Assembly: GCA_002478145.1 (NCBI GenBank)
Contig: DLMI01000170.1
Coordinates: forward strand, 83,973 to 95,666
Direction of reading: 5' to 3'
DNA length: 11,694 bases
DNA from: Acidobacteria bacterium UBA7540
GTDB lineage: Bacteria; Acidobacteriota; Terriglobia; UBA7540
The translations under genes were made by a program, and so were the position numbers. Positions within the stretch are counted from its first letter, which is position 1, and every line of letters starts with the position of its first letter. Below the pieces are notes generated by a model. That model was given only the letters and a program-made list of their open reading frames with translations. It did not search any database and was not told the DNA's origin. This document shows positions 6,607 to 11,694 of this stretch, piece by piece.

Positions 6607-7473
6607 CTAAGCGGCTTTCGCGGTGCGAAAATGAAGAGGGTCTCTTAGGTTTTGCAACTCCCGGTAATAATAGAGTGCGGTAGGCCGTCTTTCCTTGAAT
6701 CGCAGCTTCTTCAGAAAGGCGATTTCATCCTCGGTGGCGCCGCCGCTGAGAGAAGCATCCTGAAGGAATTCTCTCAACCCCGGCTCTTCCTCCAAGGGCG
6801 GTTCGAAATCCTTTTCCACGAACTCAAACTTCTTAGGGTGCCCAGGGGCCACTCTGCGGTTTAACACGATTTCCAAACCGAAAGTCGCGAGGTCGATATC
6901 CCAGAATTCGATCAGCGGGTCCAAAAAGGAGACGCAGTTCTCAATCGACACATTGAAGATGTCTGTATCCAGGAACTCGAGAATCCCCACCCGCATCTCT
7001 TCGTAGCTCCGGTTGCTGAGCTTGGCCACCAAGCGGAGCCAGTTTTCACTTTCCAGTTCTCGTCTGGCGACTTTCTTGACCACATCCAAAAGCTTCTGCG
7101 TGACCAGGAGTTCGAGTTCACCGAAGGGCTGCTTTTCGAAGATCGCCGCAATTTGTTTCTGTTTGTCCGGTTTGCATTTTCTAAGCACCAACTCTCGAAC
7201 CTCTTTAAATAACGGCGCGGGTGGGTCTGCCAGTTTTCGTTTTAGCGCTTCGTGGCGCTGTTGCTCAGCCAGCTTTGTGAGCTCCCCGCTTCGGAACTTC
7301 AAGAATTCCTCAATCTTCCCATAGATATCTGTCCGCTCAGGTGCGGGTGGCGCTTTCCTCCGGGTAAGCAACTGCGATATGTAGGACTCCGTGACCTGGG
7401 CAGCAACCGCCAAGTCTCTCTGTTCATGTCCCAGTTGTTCGAGTCGTTGCCTGATTACTAACGGTAGGTCCAT
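6607..7473 (-). CDS. XRE-family HTH regulator with unassigned C-terminal domain
   Basis: 288 residues. The N-terminus (about 5-43) is a Cro/CI-type helix-turn-helix (QRDLAVAAQVTESYISQLL..RRKAPP). Residues 50-145 look helical and charged, and the remainder (about 146-288, with KLSNRSYEEMRVGILEFLDTD) matches no family I recognise. No membrane segment or ligand-domain signature is visible. It is presumably a cytoplasmic DNA-binding regulator. The ATG at 7473 follows GGGAGG at close spacing. It lies upstream of the PEGA-SUMF1 gene on the same strand (95 bp gap) and is divergent from the ABM-fold gene at 7673. Both arrangements make these genes candidate targets, but this is inference. Confidence 0.85.
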   Translation of the reverse strand: MDLPLVIRQRLEQLGHEQRDLAVAAQVTESYISQLLTRRKAPPAPERTDIYGKIEEFLKFRSGELTKLAEQQRHEALKRKLADPPAPLFKEVRELVLRKCKPDKQKQIAAIFEKQPFGELELLVTQKLLDVVKKVARRELESENWLRLVAKLSNRSYEEMRVGILEFLDTDIFNVSIENCVSFLDPLIEFWDIDLATFGLEIVLNRRVAPGHPKKFEFVEKDFEPPLEEEPGLREFLQDASLSGGATEDEIAFLKKLRFKERRPTALYYYRELQNLRDPLHFRTAKAA

Positions 7474-7489
7474 GGGTCCCTCCCCAAGA

Positions 7490-7578
7490 TTAACTATTTA
7501 TAGTTCACTTAACCCTCTTAAATTAGAATCTTGCATAATTGGCTTGACAAGTAAAGTTAATTCAATCAGTATGGTTAA
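7490..7578. promoter_or_regulatory. Candidate operator region with repeated TTAAC/GTTAA motifs
   Basis: The AT-rich divergent region holds TTAAC at 7490-7494 and 7509-7513, and its inverse GTTAA at 7556-7560 and 7574-7578. A palindrome AACTAT-TT-ATAGTT lies at 7492-7505, in the leader of the HTH gene. Their placement around the candidate promoter fits autoregulation by an XRE-type dimer. Binding is inferred. Confidence 0.35.
7522..7550 (-). promoter_or_regulatory. Candidate sigma-70 promoter of the HTH gene
   Basis: On the minus strand TTGTCA (7550-7545) and TCTAAT (7527-7522) are spaced by 17 bp; each matches consensus at 5 of 6. The same bases form TTGACA (7544-7549) on the plus strand, so the divergent gene may share the -35 region, though its -10 is not clear (TATGGT at 7570-7575 is 20 bp away). 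Confidence 0.5.
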
Positions 7579-7672
7579 TGAGGTGAGCCTCTCCTAGACA
7601 CTCTCCAGGTCTCCTGAACTAAGTCGGGTTATCTGCGGCCTTACCTCTTAGAAGACAACCAAGGAGGTTGCC

Positions 7673-7993
7673 ATGTTCGCTCGACATATATCCCTGCATT
7701 TGAACCCGAATAGCGTTGGGGAGTTTAGCCGGACGATGGAGAAGGAAATCATTCCAGTGCTTCGAAAACAGAGAGGTTTTCAAGGCGAAATCACCTTCAT
7801 AGCCTCCGAGGGAGGGGGAGCCGTTGCAATCAGTTTGTGGGATCGGAAAGAGGACGCGGAAGCATATAACCGCGCAACCTATCCGGAAGTGCTGAAGGCT
7901 TTGGCAAAAGTGCTTGAAGGGGCTCTTCGTATTCAAACTTATGAGGTTGCCAACTCGACCTTCCACACGACCGTCGCTCGCGCAGCAGCCTGA
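7673..7993 (+). CDS. Small ABM-fold (dimeric alpha/beta barrel) protein
   Basis: 106 residues starting MFARHISLHL and ending in an Ala-rich tail. The layout (strand, long helix NSVGEFSRTMEKEIIPVLRK, strand QGEITFIA, strand GGAVAISLWD, helix EDAEAYNR) matches the antibiotic-biosynthesis-monooxygenase / dimeric ferredoxin-like barrel fold. Proteins of this size and motif (SLWD...EAYNR..YPEVLKAL) seem common in Acidobacteria, but their substrate is not known to me. A very good RBS (AAGGAGG, five bases before ATG) indicates strong translation. It is divergent from the HTH gene and is followed by a hairpin at 8019-8036. Confidence 0.85.
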   Translation: MFARHISLHLNPNSVGEFSRTMEKEIIPVLRKQRGFQGEITFIASEGGGAVAISLWDRKEDAEAYNRATYPEVLKALAKVLEGALRIQTYEVANSTFHTTVARAAA

Positions 7994-8018
7994 AACAACG
8001 AGGCACCTGGATCGGTGG

Positions 8019-8036
8019 GAGCGGCCAAGTCCGCTC
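8019..8036 (+). terminator. Hairpin after the ABM-fold gene, possible terminator
   Basis: GAGCGG (8019-8024) pairs with CCGCTC (8031-8036) across a 6-nt loop, 25 bases past the stop codon. No T-tract follows, so termination is uncertain; it may instead protect the 3' end of the mRNA. Confidence 0.3.
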
Positions 8037-8115
8037 TCCAGTTCGGCGAAGACGAAACGACATTATTGCGTTGTGCGTCTGAAACCAAAGCAGAGGGCTC
8101 ACAAGAGAGGGAATT

Positions 8116-8277
8116 ATGTCGGAAAGAAATGGTGACAAATCCAGGTTTGGTCGGGAACGCCGGCAAAAGATTCTCCGGCAGAAGCAAACTCGAGAAGCGC
8201 GAAAGGCGCTGGAAACAAGAAATCAAACACGACCAGTGCTGGGTCCCGGAGAAGAAGAGCCAGCATCTTGCCGTTGA
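8116..8277 (+). CDS. Small basic protein, 53 residues
   Basis: ATG at 8116 follows GAGAGGG at good spacing and opens a frame beginning MSERNGDKSRFGRERRQKIL, which runs to TGA at 8275-8277. The N-terminal two thirds is very rich in Arg, Lys, Gln and Glu and is likely one helix (RRQKILRQKQTREARKALE), with a short acidic tail (GEEEPAS). I associate this MSERNGDK..FGRERK pattern with small conserved acidobacterial proteins of unknown role; this is from memory and needs a search. Its charge suggests nucleic-acid or ribosome binding. Its end overlaps the start of the next gene (TTG at 8268 or 8274), which points to translational coupling. Confidence 0.7.
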   Translation: MSERNGDKSRFGRERRQKILRQKQTREARKALETRNQTRPVLGPGEEEPASCR

Positions 8278-8705
8278 CGGTTGAGCGGATCGGCGCTGCC
8301 AGCGGTGTTAACTATGACCAGCGCTCGCAGGGCCAATTTGAGGATTTTGAAATGTATATCCAATATGTCGGTTTCGACAGTGCAGCCAGTTCTCGAATCT
8401 ATGCTTTTCACGTGATTGACGCGCCCCATGAGGCACGCGATTTCACGGTCAATGTTCAATTCGAAGCGTTTCGCCCGGATTGCCTGAAACTCCAGGATGG
8501 CCCAGGCATATGCTTTGCGCGGTTGGCGAAAGAACTAGGAGGGGAAACGCTCGAATCTCGCACTGAGGCCCGTCTGAGTATCGGGGAGCCTGACATCCGG
8601 GAATACCTGGAACGGCACTACCCGCGTAAGCCGCAGGCAAAGAAGAAAGAGGACAGCATCGTGTCGTCGGTCGCCGGGCCGAAACACTTGTGGCAGCGTG
8701 GCTGA
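8268..8705 (+). CDS. Conserved hypothetical protein, about 145 residues
   Basis: The frame carries GVNYDQRSQGQFEDFEMYIQ, then RDFTVNVQFEAF, then LKLQDGPGICFARLAKELGG and SIGEPDIREYLERHYPRK, and ends PKHLWQRG. The mixed strand/helix pattern with regular hydrophobic spacing looks like a folded single-domain cytoplasmic protein; no signal peptide or TM helix is present. I do not recognise the family. No ATG precedes the conserved part: TTG at 8268 (purine-rich GAAGAAGAG eight bases upstream) and TTG at 8274 (overlapping the TGA of the preceding gene as TTGA) are the candidate starts. The overlap with the 53-residue gene suggests one operon and coupled translation. Confidence 0.75.
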   Translation: MPLTVERIGAASGVNYDQRSQGQFEDFEMYIQYVGFDSAASSRIYAFHVIDAPHEARDFTVNVQFEAFRPDCLKLQDGPGICFARLAKELGGETLESRTEARLSIGEPDIREYLERHYPRKPQAKKKEDSIVSSVAGPKHLWQRG

Positions 8706-8815
8706 CAACTGTTGAACGCACGCTGTAGATGGGTTGACCCCGATCGGCGCTTGCCGTGCCGAAAGACTTTTGGCAGTGGGGCTGGCCCCGTCTCACCAAT
8801 CAGTGTAGGTTAACC

Positions 8816-8837
8816 GGGCGGACCCCAAGGGCCGCCC
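8816..8837 (+). promoter_or_regulatory. Hairpin just upstream of the RRM gene RBS
   Basis: GGGCGG (8816-8821) pairs with CCGCCC (8832-8837), seven bases before the GGAGG ribosome site (8844-8848). CCAAG at 8825-8829 could alternatively pair with CTTGG at 8841-8845, which covers part of the ribosome site. This could affect translation of the RNA-binding protein; the role is inferred. Confidence 0.3.
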
Positions 8838-8853
8838 CAACTTGGAGGAACAG

Positions 8854-9171
8854 ATGGCAACAAAACTTTTCGTAGGTAATCTTCCCCACAGCGCCACCGA
8901 TGGTAGTCTCACCGATTTTGTGACCAATGCGGGCTATCAAGTGGCCTCGGCAGTGGTGATTCGCGACAAGCTGTCAGGCGCCCCGCGAGGATTCGGATTT
9001 GTCGAGCTCGCCGAAGGCCAGGACCTTCAAAAGGCGATCACCGGCTTGAACGGACAGGCCCTCGAGGGCCGTCCTTTGACCGTCAACGAAGCTCGCCCCC
9101 AGCGCACGGACTTCTCGCGACCACGCGGTGGTGGCGGCCGGGATGGCTCATACCGCAGGCGCGATTATTAG
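8854..9171 (+). CDS. RRM-domain RNA-binding protein
   Basis: A 105-residue protein with a single RNA recognition motif: RNP2 is KLFVGNLP (residues 4-11) and RNP1 is RGFGFVEL (about 46-53). The C-terminal tail is Gly/Arg-rich (RPRGGGGRDGSYRRRDY), as in bacterial RbpA/Rbp proteins from cyanobacteria and many environmental phyla. It binds single-stranded RNA in the cytoplasm, and homologues are often linked to cold stress. The ATG at 8854 is chosen because GGAGG (8844-8848) is five bases upstream and the RRM begins at once; a TTG at 8842 would put the RBS inside the gene. It follows the 145-residue gene by 148 bp and is followed by a structured region. Confidence 0.95.
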   Translation: MATKLFVGNLPHSATDGSLTDFVTNAGYQVASAVVIRDKLSGAPRGFGFVELAEGQDLQKAITGLNGQALEGRPLTVNEARPQRTDFSRPRGGGGRDGSYRRRDY

Positions 9172-9297
9172 GGTACTGTAGTGCCACGCAGATGCGTTTA
9201 GATCGGCCTCGGCCGCGACGACTTTCGGAACGCCCAGTCCCCCGAGGCAGCGCTGGGCCCTAGGCCGATTTCCGCCGCCCTGGCAGGCAGCAGTACC
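9172..9297 (+). ncRNA. Nested inverted repeats, candidate structured RNA
   Basis: Four sets of complementary arms nest around one centre: GGTACTG/CAGTACC (9172-9178 with 9291-9297), TGCCA/TGGCA (9182-9186 with 9281-9285), ATCGGCCT/AGGCCGAT (9202-9209 with 9262-9269), and GCCCAG/CTGGGC (9232-9237 with 9253-9258). This gives 26 base pairs in order, with internal loops. It begins directly at the RRM stop codon. No target duplication flanks it, so an RNA (3'-UTR element, sRNA or long terminator) is preferred over a MITE. Confidence 0.4.
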
Positions 9298-9335
9298 AGG
9301 GATGAGATCAGATAGCCAGGTGGAGAGAGGACCTT

Positions 9336-9518
9336 ATGAAATTAAAACCCGGCCAGTCTGTCCGCCATTTCAGGTACGGTTGGGGCGCGGTCCTCGAAAG
9401 CGACCGCGATCAAACCATGGTGTACTTTCACAGCGTCGGCATAAAGAAGTTCGTGACCTCTCTGGCGACCTTCGCTGTGGTTCAGGATCAGGTGCCCGGG
9501 AAGAAGCACGCACCTTGA
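9336..9518 (+). CDS. Small Tudor/SH3-like protein, 60 residues
   Basis: MKLKPGQSVRHFRYGWGAVLE.. followed by ..VYFHSVGIKKFVTSLATFAVV and a basic tail. The pattern PGQ.VRH..YGWG.V, then strands, then GIKKF resembles the Tudor-like domain at the C-terminus of PcrA/UvrD helicases (G..V.H..FG.G.V) and DUF3553-type proteins. That similarity is from memory. Such domains bind RNA polymerase or nucleic acid, so a stand-alone accessory role is plausible but unproven. The RBS is strong (GGAGAGAGG, five bases before ATG). It is the last of the small plus-strand genes. Confidence 0.8.
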   Translation: MKLKPGQSVRHFRYGWGAVLESDRDQTMVYFHSVGIKKFVTSLATFAVVQDQVPGKKHAP

Positions 9519-9756
9519 CCACCGCCTGCCGTCGGTCAGAGTATTTCTTCGGTGTAAATCCTGCTTTCCGATCCCTCTGAAATGAGAGTTTCCCGCGGCC
9601 GGCAAAGCCAGTACGCTTGCCAGGATGGTTGGCAGGCAGCCGTGAGCTCGAGACGAGAGTCCATCGTTTCGCTCTTTAATTATGCGGCGCTCGCGGTCAT
9701 CTTCTAATCGGTTGAGTTGGAGTGGACTTATGCTAAACCTAAGGATGGAAATGTAA
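9519..9756. other. Gap between convergent genes, no gene seen
   Basis: Lies between the 60-residue gene (plus) and the glycosyltransferase gene (minus). Short inverted segments such as GCTTGCCA/TGGCAGGC (around 9617-9639) are present, but no clear terminator or coding frame. Confidence 0.4.
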
Positions 9757-11400
9757 TCAGGGATGAGTTTGGAGAGAGTTCCTTTCCAAGACCGGTGTGC
9801 CGTCTGTAAAGGTTGCCGCAAGCTGATAGTTCGTCCGCAGGTATCTCCGGAGGGGCTCGAGATGATCCCCAGGGGCAATCCTTTCGTTTGGGAGCGCAAT
9901 AAGGTCACCCGCCGACCATAGCACATAGTGCACCTGATGTTTTTCCAGGCCTGAGATGACTCCCTCGACCTGCTCCGGGCGGGTGTAGTCCGTATCCGTG
10001 AGGACCGGAATCGGCGCAGGATTCCTCAACCCCAGTGCCACGTTTACAATTGGCCAATGGGTATCAAACATGTACTCCCCTGGGTGGCTTCTTTCTTGAA
10101 GCCAAACTAACCTTTCTGCGAGGTCTTGATCATGGACGGCTATGCGACCACCCGGTGTATCGAAGAAGGTTCGCCAGTGGGTCTGTCGCCAGTAAGCACC
10201 GAAGAGTGCCGATCCGAGAACTCCAAGCCAGAGAAGTGTCACAAGACTCCGGCGAAAGTGCCTTAGCGTGAACATGAACCACACGATTAGAATCAAAGCG
10301 GGCAACATTCCGGGAGCAACCCTGACTGCGGCTGGGGCAGACGCCACACTCAGCAGCAGCGATATTCCAACGATGGCCACAAGCAAGAGTTGGCTCCAGG
10401 GGGCATCCGACCCTTTGCGTGCCCTTTGCCACCCGCGTAGGAAGAAGAGCAGGTAACTCAAAGGGGTGACGACCAAGACGAAAAGAAACGCGAGCTTATA
10501 GCGGAGAAGTTGCCGATCCAGGGGGAGGCTCAAGTCCCTCAAGACTGCTCCAAAAGTGTTTATATTTCCATAGGGTGCGTAGTATTTCAGGCCAAAAACG
10601 ACTGTGCAGAACAGGAATCGCTCGAGCCCCGCCTTCCAGATAAAATAGCCATCAACCACCACGGGTGCAATCAAGAACCCCAAGATCAGCAGGAGTTGTT
10701 TCTTGAACAGCGCCTTCCAGCTTTCTTGCTTTTTCCTCCATTCCCAGAAGAGGAATGCCCCTAAACCCAGAAAGCCAAAGAGCCCTCGATGTTGGGTGAA
10801 GCACAGCGCAACGCCGCACAATCCCCCTGCTGCGACAATGCGGACTGGTGTCCGTCGATCAATAAGGATTGCCAGGACACTCGTTACGGCTAGACAACTG
10901 AACCAGTGGTGAGTGCCATCGAGCCGGATCGCAAAAGGGATGGAAAGAAATAGTGCCCCTGGCAAGAAAACCAAATGCGCGGGCAGCACCCGCCGTGAGA
11001 TGACAATGCTCAGCCAAAGGAAGCTCATTCCCAGGACCAGCAAAGTCGCGTTATGGATCCATTGGTGAAACCCAAACAACTTGAAAAAAACGCAGTAAAC
11101 CAAATCGGTTCCCGGAGGCGTCAACTCGAAGAAGTCACGATACGGGACCTCTCCCTGGAGTATTCGTGTCGCTTGGCTGATGTAAAGGGTTCCGTCGCCC
11201 GCCGAGTAGATGGGGATGAAAGGTGGAGAAAACAGAATTAAGTACAGGTAGATCAACCCGCCCATAAGCACGAGAGCAGTCCCACGCGGACAACTCACGG
11301 AACACCAAGTCTGGTCACCGATCGCGTCGTCCGCCACGGGCATGCGGGCCGACCCTGGACCGGCGCTGATCTGGCTCAACCTCAAATGCTCTCGGTCCAT
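9757..11400 (-). CDS. Polytopic membrane glycosyltransferase (GT-C / GT39-like)
   Basis: 547 residues with about 11 hydrophobic helices (roughly 42-64, 113-133, 141-160, 165-181, 187-220, 234-253, 301-322, 338-353, 362-378, 385-402) and a soluble C-terminal part (about 405-547). The first outer loop (65-100) has the GT-C hallmark layout AGDGTLYISQATRILQGEVP then YRDFFELTPPG; Asp69 is the likely catalytic acidic residue. Such enzymes use polyprenyl-phosphate sugars to glycosylate lipids, glycans or proteins outside the membrane; the acceptor is unknown here. It stands alone with no other glycan genes. The ATG at 11400 has GCAGGG directly against it; the ATG at 11343 (residue 20), with AGGG nine bases upstream, is an alternative since the first helix begins at about 42. 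Confidence 0.88.
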   Translation of the reverse strand: MDREHLRLSQISAGPGSARMPVADDAIGDQTWCSVSCPRGTALVLMGGLIYLYLILFSPPFIPIYSAGDGTLYISQATRILQGEVPYRDFFELTPPGTDLVYCVFFKLFGFHQWIHNATLLVLGMSFLWLSIVISRRVLPAHLVFLPGALFLSIPFAIRLDGTHHWFSCLAVTSVLAILIDRRTPVRIVAAGGLCGVALCFTQHRGLFGFLGLGAFLFWEWRKKQESWKALFKKQLLLILGFLIAPVVVDGYFIWKAGLERFLFCTVVFGLKYYAPYGNINTFGAVLRDLSLPLDRQLLRYKLAFLFVLVVTPLSYLLFFLRGWQRARKGSDAPWSQLLLVAIVGISLLLSVASAPAAVRVAPGMLPALILIVWFMFTLRHFRRSLVTLLWLGVLGSALFGAYWRQTHWRTFFDTPGGRIAVHDQDLAERLVWLQERSHPGEYMFDTHWPIVNVALGLRNPAPIPVLTDTDYTRPEQVEGVISGLEKHQVHYVLWSAGDLIALPNERIAPGDHLEPLRRYLRTNYQLAATFTDGTPVLERNSLQTHP

Positions 11401-11530
11401 CCCTGCCTGCGTTTTGCGGCGTCAGGGTGTAGGGTTCACTGCCGCGGTGTTCCCCACGTTCACAACCTAAGTGGTCGGGAGCTTCCTGGTCAGTTTAACC
11501 ACGAAATTCCATTTTGACTTCCCGCCCAAT

Positions 11531-11559
11531 AATGTACACATGACCATCTCAGTATGCAA
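11531..11559 (-). promoter_or_regulatory. Weak candidate promoter upstream of the glycosyltransferase
   Basis: Minus-strand TTGCAT (11559-11554) and TACATT (11536-11531) are 17 bp apart, matching consensus at 3 and 4 of 6. It is the best-spaced pair in the 245-bp gap 11401-11645, which otherwise holds nothing I recognise. Confidence 0.2.
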
Positions 11560-11645
11560 TGCTCCAGCCACGTTTTTGGGCACAATTTCAGGCGTGTCGG
11601 GTGATTGAGAACGGGAACGATCAACGTAGCTGACTGAGTAAGGTT

Positions 11646-11694
11646 TGGCTCCTCGGCCAGGACTCGAACCTGGAATTCGTCGGCTGACGAATTA
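11646..11694 (-). tRNA. 3' part of a tRNA gene (type undetermined), cut by window edge
   Basis: On the minus strand the sequence ends with encoded CCA (11648-11646), G73, acceptor 3' arm CCGAGGA, and a perfect T-arm CCAGG-TTCGAGT-CCTGG (11673-11657). The acceptor pattern (implying 5' TCCTCGG) with G73 is typical of tRNA-Asn. The 20 bases 5' of the T-arm do not form an anticodon stem-loop, however. They make a perfect 8-bp hairpin, AATTCGTC-AGCC-GACGAATT (11693-11674). Either this is a class II tRNA with a long variable arm (G73 would favour Ser), or it is a tRNA 3' fragment left by an integrative element. The rest lies outside the window. Confidence 0.65.

Noticed and set aside
8015..8284. 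Frame of 89 codons upstream of the 145-residue gene
   Set aside because: It overlaps the 53-residue gene in another frame, lacks a good RBS, and has no plausible fold; the smaller frame has both RBS and a coherent charged helix.
8842..8853. TTG start for the RRM gene
   Set aside because: It would place GGAGG inside the coding region; the ATG at 8854 has ideal spacing and starts at the RRM.
9172..9297. Second MITE
   Set aside because: The outer arms are only 7 bp and the flanks show no target duplication.
9302..9580. Alternative 92-codon frame over the Tudor-like gene
   Set aside because: No family match and weaker start; the 60-residue frame has a strong RBS and a recognisable SH3-like pattern.
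11646..11694. Confident tRNA-Asn call
   Set aside because: No GTT anticodon loop can be placed in the visible bases 5' of the T-arm.

Overview
The window looks like chromosomal DNA of a free-living, moderately GC-rich soil or sediment bacterium, most likely an acidobacterium or a relative. This is an inference. It rests on the Ser/Thr kinase and PEGA proteins carrying SUMF1 (formylglycine-generating-enzyme-like) domains, on several small proteins of a type I associate with Acidobacteria, and on the dense hairpin arrays. No marker gene settles the phylum.

Layout. 1-555: the 3' end of a TPR-repeat protein with a 46-residue repeat period. 556-1502: no gene; an array of about 14 short hairpins (611-1134), a featureless stretch, then twelve 7-bp tandem repeats (1401-1484). 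1503-2696 (minus): serA, phosphoglycerate dehydrogenase with an ACT domain. 2763-2897: a 119-bp MITE-like element with 20-bp perfect terminal inverted repeats and an 8-bp target duplication, between serA and the next gene. 2990-5149 (plus): a zinc-ribbon / Ser-Thr kinase / transmembrane / SUMF1 fusion. 5231-6511 (minus), convergent with it: a secreted PEGA-PEGA-SUMF1 protein whose frame is cut by a TAA between the signal peptide and the mature part. 6607-7473 (minus): an XRE-type HTH regulator with an unassigned C-terminal domain. 7673-9518 (plus): five small genes, namely an ABM-fold protein, a 53-residue basic protein that overlaps a 145-residue hypothetical, an RRM RNA-binding protein, and a 60-residue Tudor/SH3-like protein. 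A nested set of inverted repeats lies between the last two. 9757-11400 (minus): a polytopic GT-C-type glycosyltransferase. 11646-11694 (minus): the 3' part of a tRNA gene cut by the window edge.

How the parts may work together. The kinase would place its catalytic domain in the cytoplasm and its SUMF1 domain outside the membrane. The neighbouring PEGA-SUMF1 protein carries a signal peptide, so both SUMF1 domains would act in the same compartment. Neither keeps the paired copper-binding cysteines of true formylglycine-generating enzymes, so a binding or structural role is more likely than sulfatase activation. The HTH gene and the ABM-fold gene are divergent and share an AT-rich promoter region with repeated TTAAC/GTTAA motifs. 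The small-gene cluster looks linked to RNA or nucleic-acid handling. The most notable items are the MITE with intact target duplication, the hairpin array, the interrupted PEGA-SUMF1 gene, the small overlapping gene pair, and the nested inverted repeats after the RRM gene.
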